From Pseudomonas lini (GTDB lineage Bacteria > Pseudomonadota > Gammaproteobacteria > Pseudomonadales > Pseudomonadaceae): DNA of 64,000 bases. Shown here in pieces: positions 1 to 9,866 of the stretch. The number at the start of each line of letters is the position of its first letter. The stretch's first letter is position 1. The translations under genes were made by a program, and so were the position numbers. Location of the stretch: assembly GCF_964063345.1 (NCBI RefSeq), contig NZ_OZ061318.1, forward strand, positions 2,728,001 to 2,792,000, given 5' to 3'. The notes beneath the pieces were generated by a model that saw only the letters and a program-made list of their open reading frames with translations, was not told the origin of the DNA and searched no databases.

Positions 1-23
1 CAGTTTTGACTGGTCTGGCGCTA

Positions 24-112
24 TCGCGGGCAAGCCCGCTCCCACAGGAATTGTTGTGTGACGAAGAACTAATACACACCACAAATACTTGTGGGAGCGG
101 GCTTGCCCGCGG
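24..112. repeat. REP pair (REPIN-like), GTGGGAGCGGGCTTGCCCGC type
   Basis: Two inverted copies of TCGCGGGCAAGCCCGCTCCC / GGGAGCGGGCTTGCCCGCG are separated by about 45 bp and lie just past the stop of sdaB. The same palindrome recurs through the window. Confidence 0.9.
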
Positions 113-128
113 TGGGGTCAAACCGGTC

Positions 129-1505
129 TCAACACTCAACCGCGCTAACCGCCAACCCACCGCGCGATGTCTCTTTATATTTGTCGTGCATGTCGGCACC
201 GGTATCACGCATGGTGCGGATCACCCGGTCCAGCGAGATAAAGTGCTGACCATCGCCGCGCAGCGCCATCTGCGCCGCGTTGATCGCTTTCACCGCGGCA
301 ATCGCATTGCGCTCGATGCACGGCACTTGCACCAGCCCGCCCACGGGATCGCAGGTCAGGCCGAGGTTATGTTCCAGGCCGATTTCCGCCGCGTTGCACA
401 GCTGCTCCGGGGTGGCACCAAGAATCTCCGCCAACCCGGCGGCCGCCATGGCGCAGGCCGAACCGACTTCACCCTGGCAACCGACTTCGGCACCGGAGAT
501 CGAGGCGTTCTTCTTGCACAGAATCCCTACCGCTGCGGCACTGAGGAAGTAGTCGACCACGTTGGCATCGGTCACTGCCTCGCTGAACTTCATAAAGTAA
601 TGCAGCACCGCCGGAATGATCCCCGCCGCGCCATTGGTCGGTGCCGTCACCATGCGCCCGCCGGCAGCGTTTTCTTCGTTAACCGCCAAGGCGAACAAGT
701 TCACCCATTCCATGGCGCTCAGGGTCGAGCCGATCACGTTGGGCTTGTTCAGTTCTTGCAGGCTGCGGTGCAGTTTGGCTGCGCGACGACGCACATTCAG
801 GCCACCGGGCAGGATGCCCTCGTGCTTGAGGCCTTGCTCCACGCAATCTTGCATCGCGCGCCAGAGTTTCATCAGGCCGGCGCGAATTTCCTCTTCGCTG
901 CGCCAGACTTTCTCGTTGGCCATCATCAGCTCTGCAACGCGCAGGTTGTGCTGCTTGCAGAGACTGAGCAGCTCGACGGCACTGGAGAAATCGTAAGGCA
1001 ACACAGTGCGATCCAGATCCACCACGCCGCTGGAAGCTTGTGCCTCATCGACGACAAAACCGCCGCCGATGGAATAGTAGGTGTCGCGATGCAGCTCGCC
1101 GTGATCGCCTTCGGCAACCAGGGTCATGGCGTTGGGATGGAACGGCAGGTTCTCGTCGATCAGGCGCATGTCCCGGGCCCAGATGAACGGGACTGACAAG
1201 CGACCGTCGAGCAATAGCGTGCTGGTCTCACGCAGGGTCTCGATGCGGATGCCGATTTGCGACGGATCGATCGCGTCCGGCCACTCGCCCATCAGCCCCA
1301 TGATCACCGCGTTGTCGCTGCCGTGACCGATGCCGGTGGCAGATAACGAACCATAAAGCTGAACTTCGACACGCGTTACTTGTTCCAAAAGACCCTGCTC
1401 GCGCAAACCTTGCACGAACAGCGCCGCAGCTCGCATAGGCCCCACGGTGTGTGAACTGGAAGGGCCGATGCCGATTTTGAACAGGTCGAAAACGCTGATA
1501 GCCAT
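129..1505 (-). CDS. sdaB: L-serine ammonia-lyase, iron-sulfur type
   Basis: Deaminates L-serine to pyruvate and ammonia in the cytoplasm. The 458-residue length and the N-terminal [16 protein letters not shown] signature fit the single-chain bacterial enzyme. The C-terminal half carries cysteines in [16 protein letters not shown] and [14 protein letters not shown], expected to hold the [4Fe-4S] cluster. The reading frame stays open further upstream, but the ATG giving [14 protein letters not shown] is the family start. It is divergent from the choline/betaine importer, as with sdaB (PA5379) beside cbcXWV in P. aeruginosa. There the enzyme disposes of serine made from glycine during betaine catabolism, so the same job is inferred here. 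Confidence 0.93.
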   Translation of the reverse strand: MAISVFDLFKIGIGPSSSHTVGPMRAAALFVQGLREQGLLEQVTRVEVQLYGSLSATGIGHGSDNAVIMGLMGEWPDAIDPSQIGIRIETLRETSTLLLDGRLSVPFIWARDMRLIDENLPFHPNAMTLVAEGDHGELHRDTYYSIGGGFVVDEAQASSGVVDLDRTVLPYDFSSAVELLSLCKQHNLRVAELMMANEKVWRSEEEIRAGLMKLWRAMQDCVEQGLKHEGILPGGLNVRRRAAKLHRSLQELNKPNVIGSTLSAMEWVNLFALAVNEENAAGGRMVTAPTNGAAGIIPAVLHYFMKFSEAVTDANVVDYFLSAAAVGILCKKNASISGAEVGCQGEVGSACAMAAAGLAEILGATPEQLCNAAEIGLEHNLGLTCDPVGGLVQVPCIERNAIAAVKAINAAQMALRGDGQHFISLDRVIRTMRDTGADMHDKYKETSRGGLAVSAVEC

Positions 1506-1942
1506 TACTGCTGAACTCCTGGATGTGCCTGCTCCAGGCGCAAAAGCGCCCAGTGACGGAGCTGCTACGCTCAAGCTGCAATCCGCCGAGATGGCCGCAT
1601 CATCAGGCTTTTGCCATGTCGTTCGACGTCTCACACCGACGCACTCATGCCCGCTAGCGCCGCAAGCCGCTCATGCAGTGTTTTCGCCGTTTTTTTGCGG
1701 ATCAGCGAGGCAAAACGGGCTGAAAAAAGCTGTAAACGACGTCACCGACACTGGATGCGACCATCCCTGTACTGGTTACGACGCCCCCTGTAGGCGTCAG
1801 ATTTTCACTGGTACATGATCGTATCGACTCGATTGCAAGGCGCCGTGGTAGAGCTGTCTCCAAAACGCCATCCAACCGCAACAGATAAGTGCGGTGGTCC
1901 AGTCGGAACACTGCCAAAAAAAACACCAAGGAGTCGCCCCTT
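1506..1942. promoter_or_regulatory. Divergent sdaB / cbcX intergenic region
   Basis: This 437-bp gap must hold promoters for both sdaB and cbcX. An inverted repeat GACGCC-N7-GGCGTC sits at 1780-1798, about 145 bp before the cbcX start. In P. aeruginosa both neighbours belong to the GbdR regulon, so an activator site is expected, but I cannot match a GbdR consensus with confidence. No small gene is evident. Confidence 0.4.
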
Positions 1943-2893
1943 ATGAAAGGTTCCCCGTCGTTGTTGTTGGCCGCCATGCTGAGTCTGCCGTTTCTGGCTC
2001 AAGCCGCAGAACCGGCTCAATGCAGCACCGTAAACTTCTCCGATGTCGGCTGGACGGACATTACCGTCACTACCGCCACCACCAGCGTCGTTCTCGATGC
2101 CCTGGGCTACAAGACCAAGACCACGATGATTTCCGTGCCGGTGACCTACAAGTCCCTGGCCGACGGCAAGAACATGGACGTATTCCTCGGCAACTGGATG
2201 CCGACCATGGAAAACGACATCAAGGCCTACCGTGATGCCGGCACCGTGGACACGCTGCGCGCTAATCTGGAAAACGCAAAATACACACTCGCCGTCCCCG
2301 AAGAGTTGTATAACAAAGGTCTGAAAGATTTCGCCGACATCGCCAAGTTCAAGAAAGAACTCGACGGCAAGATTTATGGCATCGAACCGGGTAACGACGG
2401 CAACCGCCTGATCCAGAGCATGATCGACAAGAACGCCTTCGGCCTGAAAGACGCCGGCTTCAAGGTGGTCGAGTCCAGCGAGGCAGGCATGCTCTCGCAA
2501 GTCGATCGCGCCCAGCGCCGCAACACCGCCGTGGTGTTCCTGGGCTGGGAACCACACCCGATGAACACTCGATTCAAGATGAAGTACCTGACCGGCGGCG
2601 ACGAATACTTCGGCCCGAACTTCGGCCAGGCGACCATCTACACCAACACCCGCAAGGGTTACGCACAGGAATGCAGCAACGTCGGTCAGTTGCTGAAAAA
2701 CCTGGCATTCACCCTCGACATGGAAAGCACGCTGATGGGCAACGTCCTGGACGACAAAATGAAGCCTGACGCGGCCGCCAAGGCCTGGCTGAAAAAGAAT
2801 CCACAGGTGCTCGATACCTGGCTCGCTGGCGTGACCACCATTGACGGTAAACCAGGCCTGGAGGCCGTGAAAACCAAGCTCGCGCAGCCTTGA
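1943..2893 (+). CDS. cbcX: Choline/betaine ABC transporter, periplasmic binding protein
   Basis: Periplasmic receptor (ChoX/CbcX type) delivering choline and probably betaine or carnitine to the CbcWV permease. The 316-residue product starts with a signal peptide (hydrophobic core SLLLAAMLSLPFLAQA, cleavage near residue 21). The mature part has the OpuAC-type pattern VGWTDI ... TTSVVLDALGYK ... DVFLGNWMPTM with several tryptophans, as expected for an aromatic box around a quaternary ammonium. The AAGGAG at 1928-1933 fixes the ATG at 1943; the frame is open further upstream without a ribosome site. First gene of cbcXWV. Confidence 0.92.
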   Translation: MKGSPSLLLAAMLSLPFLAQAAEPAQCSTVNFSDVGWTDITVTTATTSVVLDALGYKTKTTMISVPVTYKSLADGKNMDVFLGNWMPTMENDIKAYRDAGTVDTLRANLENAKYTLAVPEELYNKGLKDFADIAKFKKELDGKIYGIEPGNDGNRLIQSMIDKNAFGLKDAGFKVVESSEAGMLSQVDRAQRRNTAVVFLGWEPHPMNTRFKMKYLTGGDEYFGPNFGQATIYTNTRKGYAQECSNVGQLLKNLAFTLDMESTLMGNVLDDKMKPDAAAKAWLKKNPQVLDTWLAGVTTIDGKPGLEAVKTKLAQP

Positions 2894-2970
2894 ATTAGGA
2901 AGCATCGCTTACGCCGGGCGAGCCAGCTCGCCCGGGCTGTTTATTTCCTTGCATGCGGACGTTCACTACC

Positions 2971-3816
2971 ATGCTGATTGATCAGAAAATACCCTTAGGC
3001 CAGTACATCGCGGGCTTCGTTGAATGGTTGACGCAAAACGGCGCCAGCACCTTCGACGCAATCGCCGTGTCACTGGAAACGATGATCCACGGCGTGACTT
3101 TCGCGCTGACCTGGTTCAACCCGCTGGCATTGATCGGCCTCATCGCGCTACTGGCACACTTCATTCAACGCAAATGGGGCCTGACCGTTTTCGTCATTGC
3201 CTCCTTTCTGCTGATCCTCAATCTGGGGTACTGGCAGGAAACCATGGAAACCCTCGCCCAGGTGTTGTTCGCCACCCTGGTGTGCGTGCTGATCGGCGTG
3301 CCGTTGGGCATCGTCGCCGCGCACAAACCGATGTTCTACACAGTGATGCGGCCGGTGCTCGATCTGATGCAGACCGTGCCGACCTTCGTGTACCTCATTC
3401 CTACCCTGACCCTCTTCGGTCTGGGTGTGGTCCCGGGTCTGATCTCGACGGTAGTGTTCGCGATTGCCGCGCCTATCCGCCTGACCTACCTGGGTATTCG
3501 CGATGTCCCGGAAGAACTGATGGACGCTGGCAAGGCCTTTGGCTGCTCGCGACGTCAGCTGCTCTCGCGAATCGAACTGCCCCACGCCATGCCAAGCATC
3601 GCGGCCGGTATCACCCAGTGCATCATGCTGTCGTTGTCGATGGTGGTGATCGCGGCACTGGTGGGCGCCGATGGCCTGGGCAAACCCGTGGTCAACGCAC
3701 TGAACACTGCTGATATCGCCCTGGGCTTCGAAGCAGGCCTGGCGATCGTGCTGCTGGCGATCATGCTCGACCGTATCTGCAAACAACCCGACGCTAAAGT
3801 AGGGGGTGACGCATGA
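2971..3816 (+). CDS. cbcW: Choline/betaine ABC transporter, permease
   Basis: Inner-membrane permease of the CbcXWV importer. The 281-residue product is very hydrophobic and has the binding-protein-dependent permease pattern (AxAKxxG-like EAA loop around MDAGKAFGCSRRQLLSRIELPHAMPSI, near residues 185-210). An in-frame ATG at 2953 would add six residues. I prefer 2971, giving MLIDQKIPLGQYI, which matches ChoW-type starts; neither has a strong ribosome site. The stop overlaps the next gene by 4 bp (ATGA), showing translational coupling to cbcV. Confidence 0.9.
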   Translation: MLIDQKIPLGQYIAGFVEWLTQNGASTFDAIAVSLETMIHGVTFALTWFNPLALIGLIALLAHFIQRKWGLTVFVIASFLLILNLGYWQETMETLAQVLFATLVCVLIGVPLGIVAAHKPMFYTVMRPVLDLMQTVPTFVYLIPTLTLFGLGVVPGLISTVVFAIAAPIRLTYLGIRDVPEELMDAGKAFGCSRRQLLSRIELPHAMPSIAAGITQCIMLSLSMVVIAALVGADGLGKPVVNALNTADIALGFEAGLAIVLLAIMLDRICKQPDAKVGGDA

Positions 3817-4991
3817 GCATTATTCGCTTCGAAGACGTCGACGTAATCTTCTCCAAGGATCCACGCGAGGCTCTCAAGCTGCTGGATCAAGGCATGACCC
3901 GTAACGAGATCCTGAAAAAGACCGGGCAGATCGTTGGGGTCGAAAAGGCCAGCCTGGACGTCGAAAAAGGTGAAATCTGCGTACTGATGGGCCTTTCCGG
4001 CTCCGGCAAGTCCAGTCTGCTGCGCTGCATCAACGGCCTTAACACCGTCAGCCGCGGCAAGCTGTTCGTCGAGCACGAAGGCAAGCAGATCGACATCGCC
4101 TCCTGCACCCCGGCAGAACTGAAAATGATGCGCACCAAGCGCATTGCGATGGTGTTCCAGAAGTTCGCCCTGATGCCTTGGCTGACGGTGCGCGAGAACA
4201 TCAGCTTCGGTCTGGAAATGCAGGGTCGGCCGGAGAAGGAACGGAAGAAACTGGTCGATGAAAAACTCGAGCTGGTGGGCCTGACCCAATGGCGCAACAA
4301 GAAACCCAACGAGCTGTCCGGTGGTATGCAACAACGCGTTGGCCTGGCCCGTGCCCTGGCGATGGACGCCGACATTCTGCTAATGGACGAACCTTTCTCG
4401 GCCCTCGACCCGCTGATCCGCCAGGGTCTGCAAGACGAACTGCTGGAACTGCAACGCAAGCTGAGCAAAACCATCGTCTTCGTGAGTCACGACCTCGATG
4501 AAGCCCTGAAGCTCGGCAGCCGTATCGCCATCATGAAAGACGGCCGGATCATCCAGTACAGCAAACCGGAAGAAATCGTCCTGAACCCTGCGGACGATTA
4601 CGTGCGCACCTTCGTCGCTCACACCAACCCGCTGAACGTATTGTGCGGTCGCAGCCTGATGCGCACCCTGGACAAGTGCAAACGCATCAATGGTTCGGTA
4701 TGCCTGGATCCGGGCGGCGATTCGTGGCTGGACCTGGCCGAAGGCAACACCATCAAAGGCGCACGCCAGAACGGCTCGAGCCTGGACCTGCAGAACTGGA
4801 TACCGGGGCAAGCGGTTGAAGGCTTGGGTCGTCGGCCAACGCTGGTGGACTCCAACATCGGCATGCGCGATGCGCTGCAGATTCGTTACCAGACCGGCAA
4901 CAAACTGGTGCTGCACGACAACAACAAGGTTGTCGGGATTCTCGGTGACAGCGAGCTGTACCACGCGCTGCTCGGCAAGAACCTGGGGTAA
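3813..4991 (+). CDS. cbcV: Choline/betaine ABC transporter, ATP-binding protein
   Basis: ATPase that powers the CbcW permease. The 392-residue product has Walker A GLSGSGKSS (near residue 60), the Q-loop VFQKFALMPW, ABC signature NELSGGMQQRVGLARALA and Walker B ILLMDEPFSALDP, then the His switch FVSHDLDEAL. A C-terminal extension of about 130 residues resembles the CBS-like regulatory tail of ProV/OpuAA proteins. It overlaps cbcW by 4 bp and is followed by a strong terminator at 5006, so it closes the operon. Confidence 0.92.
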   Translation: MSIIRFEDVDVIFSKDPREALKLLDQGMTRNEILKKTGQIVGVEKASLDVEKGEICVLMGLSGSGKSSLLRCINGLNTVSRGKLFVEHEGKQIDIASCTPAELKMMRTKRIAMVFQKFALMPWLTVRENISFGLEMQGRPEKERKKLVDEKLELVGLTQWRNKKPNELSGGMQQRVGLARALAMDADILLMDEPFSALDPLIRQGLQDELLELQRKLSKTIVFVSHDLDEALKLGSRIAIMKDGRIIQYSKPEEIVLNPADDYVRTFVAHTNPLNVLCGRSLMRTLDKCKRINGSVCLDPGGDSWLDLAEGNTIKGARQNGSSLDLQNWIPGQAVEGLGRRPTLVDSNIGMRDALQIRYQTGNKLVLHDNNKVVGILGDSELYHALLGKNLG

Positions 4992-5005
4992 GAAGCAGCA
5001 GACAC

Positions 5006-5037
5006 AAAAACGCCGCGAGATGATCGCGGCGTTTTTG
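5006..5037 (+). terminator. Intrinsic terminator of cbcXWV
   Basis: Stem CGCCGCGA / TCGCGGCG with a 5-base loop, flanked by an A run and a T run, 14 bp after the cbcV stop. The flanking runs make it potentially bidirectional. Confidence 0.9.
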
Positions 5038-5072
5038 TTAATGCAGATATTTGGCTTGGAATACTGACAACT

Positions 5073-5164
5073 GGGGCGAGGGAGCTTGCTCCCGCTTGAG
5101 TGCGCAGCACTCACAAATTCTTGGGGTCGCTTCGCAATCCAGCGGAAGCAAGCTCCCTCGCCAC
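5073..5164. repeat. REP pair, GCGAGGGAGCTTGCTCCC type
   Basis: Inverted copies GGCGAGGGAGCTTGCTCCCG and GAAGCAAGCTCCCTCGCC enclose GTGCGCAGCAC and TCGCTTCGCAATCC, the usual inner arms of this REPIN class. Located between convergent cbcV and betT. Confidence 0.88.
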
Positions 5165-5191
5165 AACAGCTTTACCGCATCACTTCTGATC

Positions 5192-7198
5192 TCAGCTATA
5201 GACCCGGCCAAGCAGCTGCCGATGGCTTTCAAACTGATCGAGCACGTCACGGGTGATCTGATCCTGAGTGAAGCCCATCAGGTCGTAGTCCTGGCTGCCG
5301 TTATGCAGGTAAACCTCGGCACGGTAGTAACGTGCGCGCGGTTCATCGGCACTTTCAGCAGACACCGTGTCACTCGCCGCCGCCAGATAACCGTCCAGGC
5401 TCACTTCGTAGACAAAAGGGTTGCCCTCTTCCATCTCGATCCGCACGCCCATGCAGCGTTTCGACTTGCCCAGCAACGTCTGCACATCCAGACCCTGAGC
5501 ACGCAATTGCACAGCCGCATCTTCCAGCGCCGGGCTGACGTGCTTGTCCATGAAACGCTGAACGATCGACTGGTTCGGTTGCAGATCCAGTTGGGTCAAA
5601 CGCTCGCTGAAACCACGACGACCACGCGCTGCCAGTTCCGCTTGCTCCTGTTCGATTTGCACGTCCTGGCGCATGGCCTTGTGCAAACCAAACATGAAGA
5701 ACACCAGCACCACCGAGAACGGCAGCCCCGCCAGCACCACCATGGTTTGCATGGCTTCGAAGTTACCGGCGAACAGCAGACCGATGGTCACCAGGGTGAT
5801 CACCGCCGACCAGAAAATCCGCAGCCAGTGTGGCGCATCTTCGTCGACGTTACCGCCCTTGCACGAAAGGTTGGCCATCATCACCGCGCCGGAATCCGCT
5901 GGGGTCAGGAACAGCACGAAGCCGACAAAAATCGACACGCCGATCACGATTTTCGACGCGGGGTAATGCTCAAGCAACTGGTAGATCGCCATCGACGGCT
6001 GTTCCAGCGCCGTCTTCCCGAGCTCCACCGCCCCATGGTTCATCACCAGGTCCAGGGCCGAGTTACCGAAGATCGACAGCCATGCCAGGGTGAAGCCCAG
6101 CGGAATCAGCAGCACGCCGGCCACCAACTCACGCACCGTGCGACCACGGGAAATACGCGCGATGAACATGCCTACAAATGGCGCCCAGGAAATCCACCAG
6201 GCCCAATAGAACAGGGTCCACAGGCCCAACCAGCGGTCGGATTTTTCACTGTCGCCTTCATACACATAGAGGTCGAAAGTCTTCAGCACAACGCCGTTCA
6301 GGTAGTCGCCGATGTTCTGCACAAAGCCGTTGAGCAGGTGCAGGGTCGGGCCGAACAGCAGCACGAAAATCAGCAGACCGCTAAACAGCACGATGTTCAG
6401 GTTGGACAGGCGGCGGATGCCGTTTTCCACACCAGACACAGCGGCGATGGTCGCCACGGTGCTCATTACGATGATCACGATCAGCAGGTTGGTATTGCTG
6501 TGTTCCATGCCGAACAGGTTTTCCAGCCCCGACGACACTTGCAGCGAACCGATCCCCAGGTTCGTCACCAACCCCAGCAAGGTCACGAACATGCCGAAGC
6601 CGTCCACCGCATGACCGGCTGCGCCTTTGACCCAACGCTCGCCGACCAGCGGATACAACGCCGACCGCAATGCCAGCGGCTGGTTATGACGGTAGGCAAA
6701 GTACGCCACGGCCAAGCCGACCAGTGCGTAGATCGCCCAGCCATGCAGGCCCCAATGCAGGAACGTCAGCTGCACCGCCTGACGCGCGGCAAGGTTGCTG
6801 CTGGCCACGCCTTCTGGCGGATTGAAGTAATGGTCCAGCGGCTCGGAAGCACCGAAGTACAGCAACGAGATGCCGATACCCGACGAGAACAGCATCCCCG
6901 CCCAGGCGCCATAGCTGAAATCCGGGGTGTCGTCCTTGCTGCCCAGTTTGAGTTTGCCGTAGGACGAAAACGCCAGGCCAACCACAAAAACCAGATAAGC
7001 GGCGATCACCACCATGTAGTACCAGCCGAAGCTGCGGGACAACCAGGCCTGGGCAATGCCAAGCATTCTGCCGGCCTCTTGCGGGGCGATGATCAGAATG
7101 GCGGTCAACAGCAGAATCAACGCGGTAGAGGTGTAGAACACCCAACCGTTGACCGTCACCTTCTCGGGTGGGGTCTTTATTAGAGAGGCAGAACTCAT
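5192..7198 (-). CDS. betT: BCCT-family choline/betaine transporter
   Basis: Ion-coupled uptake of choline across the inner membrane. The 668-residue product has about 12 membrane segments, the BCCT-type segment GMLFSSGIGISLLYFGASEP and the tryptophan-rich WTLFYWAWWISWAPFVGMFIARISRG (near residue 335). A hydrophilic C-terminal tail of roughly 150 residues follows the last membrane segment, as in osmoregulated BetT proteins. The ATG at 7198 gives MSSASLIKTPPEK and is preceded by GGAG; an upstream in-frame start has no ribosome site. Divergent from betI, whose operator lies in the shared gap. Confidence 0.93.
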   Translation of the reverse strand: MSSASLIKTPPEKVTVNGWVFYTSTALILLLTAILIIAPQEAGRMLGIAQAWLSRSFGWYYMVVIAAYLVFVVGLAFSSYGKLKLGSKDDTPDFSYGAWAGMLFSSGIGISLLYFGASEPLDHYFNPPEGVASSNLAARQAVQLTFLHWGLHGWAIYALVGLAVAYFAYRHNQPLALRSALYPLVGERWVKGAAGHAVDGFGMFVTLLGLVTNLGIGSLQVSSGLENLFGMEHSNTNLLIVIIVMSTVATIAAVSGVENGIRRLSNLNIVLFSGLLIFVLLFGPTLHLLNGFVQNIGDYLNGVVLKTFDLYVYEGDSEKSDRWLGLWTLFYWAWWISWAPFVGMFIARISRGRTVRELVAGVLLIPLGFTLAWLSIFGNSALDLVMNHGAVELGKTALEQPSMAIYQLLEHYPASKIVIGVSIFVGFVLFLTPADSGAVMMANLSCKGGNVDEDAPHWLRIFWSAVITLVTIGLLFAGNFEAMQTMVVLAGLPFSVVLVFFMFGLHKAMRQDVQIEQEQAELAARGRRGFSERLTQLDLQPNQSIVQRFMDKHVSPALEDAAVQLRAQGLDVQTLLGKSKRCMGVRIEMEEGNPFVYEVSLDGYLAAASDTVSAESADEPRARYYRAEVYLHNGSQDYDLMGFTQDQITRDVLDQFESHRQLLGRVYS

Positions 7199-7521
7199 GG
7201 CACAGATGCTCCAGGCAGTGCGAGAGAAGAACACAAGGCAACGCGTTACCCGACCAATCGGTTAGTTGGCAGCCGACCGGCGGGTGATATAAAGACACCC
7301 CGAAAAAAGCCCGAAACCCTTGGGACGCTTGCGCGTATGGGTTTCGAGCATTTTTGGATGTCGTTTTTCCGCCAACTACACGTAGGAAAAACCTGTAGGT
7401 AGCGACGATTTGTCGCAGATCTTATTCTTTGTTGATTGAACGTTCAATCAAAACAAAATAGACTGGCCCTCAATCCGGTAGCCGTTTTTCGTCCACCGGA
7501 AGGCCTAAGGAGATGTGCAAG
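7199..7521. promoter_or_regulatory. betT / betI divergent promoter region
   Basis: A 323-bp gap between divergent starts. Apart from the palindrome at 7432-7451 it contains a TA-rich stretch around 7370-7440 that could hold the betI promoter. No small gene or second copy of the palindrome is seen. Confidence 0.6.
7432..7451. promoter_or_regulatory. Putative BetI operator
   Basis: Perfect 20-bp palindrome TTGATTGAACGTTCAATCAA, 70 bp upstream of the betI ATG. BetI is a TetR-type repressor that binds such dyads in the bet promoter of other proteobacteria and is released by choline; assignment here is by position and symmetry. Confidence 0.85.
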
Positions 7522-8115
7522 ATGCCCAAGGTCGGTATGCAACCCATCCGCCGCCAGCAATTGATTGAAGCCACGATGCAGGCTGTCGATCAGGTCGGCA
7601 TGGGGGACGCCAGCATTGCGCTGATCGCCCGTTTGGCCGGTGTCTCGAATGGCATCATCAGTCACTATTTTCGGGACAAGAACGGCCTGATCGCCGCCAC
7701 GGCGCAGTACCTGATGAGCGTCCTCAGCGAGAACGTCACCGCGCGCCGTCAGGCACTGGAGGACACGAGCCCACGGGCTCATCTTCAGGTGATTATCGAA
7801 GGCAACTTCGACGCCAGCCAGGTCAATGGCCCGGCAATGAAAACCTGGTTGGCCTTCTGGGCCACCAGCATGCACCACCCGTCATTGCACAGGTTGCAGC
7901 GGATCAACGATCACCGTCTGTATTCCAACCTGTGCTGCCAGTTCCGCCGTGTGTTGCCGCTTGATCAAGCGCGCAGCGCCGCCCGCGGCCTGGCAGCCCT
8001 CATTGACGGTTTGTGGTTGCGCGGCGCGCTGTCGGGAGATGCTTTCGACACCGGGCAGGCGCACCAGATCGCTTACGAATACATGGATTTCCAACTGGCC
8101 AAGCAGGTGAGTTAG
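7522..8115 (+). CDS. betI: TetR-family choline-responsive repressor
   Basis: Represses the bet genes when choline is absent. The 197-residue product starts [19 protein letters not shown], a characteristic BetI start, followed by the TetR helix-turn-helix [26 protein letters not shown] (residues 30-55) and a ligand-binding C-terminal domain. AAGGAG at 7507-7512 is well spaced for the ATG at 7522, whereas the ATG at 7513 directly abuts it. First gene of betIBA. Confidence 0.95.
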   Translation: MPKVGMQPIRRQQLIEATMQAVDQVGMGDASIALIARLAGVSNGIISHYFRDKNGLIAATAQYLMSVLSENVTARRQALEDTSPRAHLQVIIEGNFDASQVNGPAMKTWLAFWATSMHHPSLHRLQRINDHRLYSNLCCQFRRVLPLDQARSAARGLAALIDGLWLRGALSGDAFDTGQAHQIAYEYMDFQLAKQVS

Positions 8116-8223
8116 AGCACACATAAAAGCGCTCAGCCCCTGAACCGCTACCGACCGCGATGCCAACGCTATACGGCACGCCCGGTGGTCAACGCCAACC
8201 ACTTATGCACTTGCGAGGACTTT

Positions 8224-9696
8224 ATGGCCCGTTTCGAACTGCAAAAACTCTACATCGATGGCGGCTACAGTGACGCCAGCAGCGACGCCACTTTCGAAGC
8301 CATCAACCCGGCTAACGGTGAAGTCCTCGCAACCGTACAACGTGCGACCCAGTCAGACGTTGAGCGCGCTGTGGTCAGCGCCGAAAAGGGCCAGAAAATC
8401 TGGGCCGCGATGACCGCCATGGAGCGTTCGCGCATCCTGCGTCGTGCCGTCGACATCCTGCGCGAGCGCAACGATGAACTGGCCGCCCTGGAAACCCTGG
8501 ACACCGGCAAGGCGTACTCCGAAACCCGTTACGTGGACATCGTTACCGGCGCTGACGTGCTGGAGTACTACGCAGGTCTGGTACCGGCCATCGAAGGCGA
8601 GCAGATTCCACTGCGCACCACGTCTTTCGTTTACACCCGTCGCGAGCCATTGGGCGTGGTGGCCGGTATCGGCGCGTGGAACTACCCGATCCAGATCGCT
8701 TTGTGGAAATCCGCACCTGCCCTGGCGGCCGGTAACGCGATGATCTTCAAGCCAAGCGAAGTCACCTCCCTGACCACCCTGAAACTGGCCGAGATTTACA
8801 CCGAAGCTGGCGTTCCGGCTGGCGTGTTCAACGTTCTGACCGGCAGCGGCCGTGAAGTCGGCACCTGGCTGACCGAGCACCCACGCATCGAAAAAATCTC
8901 CTTCACCGGCGGCACCGACACCGGCAAGAAGGTCATGGCCAGCGCTTCCGCTTCGTCGCTGAAAGACGTGACCATGGAACTGGGCGGCAAATCCCCGCTG
9001 ATCATTTTCGACGACGCCGACCTCGATCGCGCCGCCGATACCGCGATGATGGCCAACTTCTACAGCTCCGGTCAGGTCTGCACCAACGGCACTCGCGTGT
9101 TCGTACCGAGCCACCTGAAAGCCGCGTTCGAAGCCAAGATCGTTGAGCGTGTTGCCCGCATTCGCGTCGGCAACCCGCAAGACGAAAGCACCAACTTCGG
9201 CCCGCTGGTCAGCTTCGCCCACATGGAAAGCGTGCTGGGTTACATCGCCAAAGGTAAGGAAGAAGGGGCTCGCCTGCTGTGCGGCGGCGATCGTCTGACC
9301 GACGGTGAATTCGCCAAAGGCGCGTTCGTGGCACCGACCGTGTTCACCGACTGCACCGACGAGATGACCATCGTTCGCGAAGAAATCTTCGGCCCGGTGA
9401 TGAGCATCCTGACCTACGAAACCGAAGAAGAAGTGATCCGTCGTGCCAACGACACCGAGTTCGGTTTGGCCGCTGGCGTCGTCACCAAAGACCTGAACCG
9501 CGCTCACCGCGTGATTCATCAACTGGAAGCCGGTATTTGCTGGATCAATGCCTGGGGCGAGTCCGACGCCAAGATGCCGGTCGGCGGCTACAAGCAGTCG
9601 GGTGTTGGCCGTGAGAACGGCATCAGCTCGCTGAACAACTTCACACGCATCAAATCGGTACAGGTCGAACTGGGCGATTACGCCTCGGTTTTCTAA
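8224..9696 (+). CDS. betB: Betaine aldehyde dehydrogenase
   Basis: Oxidises betaine aldehyde to glycine betaine with NAD(P)+. The 490-residue length is standard for bacterial BetB. Visible landmarks are [21 protein letters not shown], the cofactor loop [12 protein letters not shown], the general base in [18 protein letters not shown] (near residue 252) and the catalytic cysteine in [14 protein letters not shown] (near 286). Lies between betI (108-bp gap) and betA, the usual betIBA order, with no terminator between. Confidence 0.96.
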   Translation: MARFELQKLYIDGGYSDASSDATFEAINPANGEVLATVQRATQSDVERAVVSAEKGQKIWAAMTAMERSRILRRAVDILRERNDELAALETLDTGKAYSETRYVDIVTGADVLEYYAGLVPAIEGEQIPLRTTSFVYTRREPLGVVAGIGAWNYPIQIALWKSAPALAAGNAMIFKPSEVTSLTTLKLAEIYTEAGVPAGVFNVLTGSGREVGTWLTEHPRIEKISFTGGTDTGKKVMASASASSLKDVTMELGGKSPLIIFDDADLDRAADTAMMANFYSSGQVCTNGTRVFVPSHLKAAFEAKIVERVARIRVGNPQDESTNFGPLVSFAHMESVLGYIAKGKEEGARLLCGGDRLTDGEFAKGAFVAPTVFTDCTDEMTIVREEIFGPVMSILTYETEEEVIRRANDTEFGLAAGVVTKDLNRAHRVIHQLEAGICWINAWGESDAKMPVGGYKQSGVGRENGISSLNNFTRIKSVQVELGDYASVF

Positions 9697-9720
9697 GGCG
9701 GCATTTGCTTCGCCTGCAAG

Positions 9721-9822
9721 ATCGCTATCGCAGGCAAGCCAGCTCCCACAGGTTTGGCGTCGTTCGCCAAATCTGCGGTGCCCCCAATCCCTGCGGGAGC
9801 GTGGCTTGCCCGCGATCGAGTG
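9721..9822. repeat. Degenerate REP pair between betB and betA
   Basis: Arms ATCGCAGGCAAGCCAGCTCCC and GGGAGCGTGGCTTGCCCGCGAT are diverged copies of the common REP. The element lies inside the betIBA operon, so it would be transcribed and could form a hairpin in the mRNA. Confidence 0.75.
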
Positions 9823-9866
9823 CGAAGCACTCGCCGACCTGACCAACTTCAAAGAGGGTGCATTCA

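Noticed and set aside
5051..7183. A 710-codon open frame opposite betT
   Set aside because: It is the antisense shadow of a GC-rich gene. Its translation is His/Gln-rich without domains, and betT is unmistakable on the other strand.
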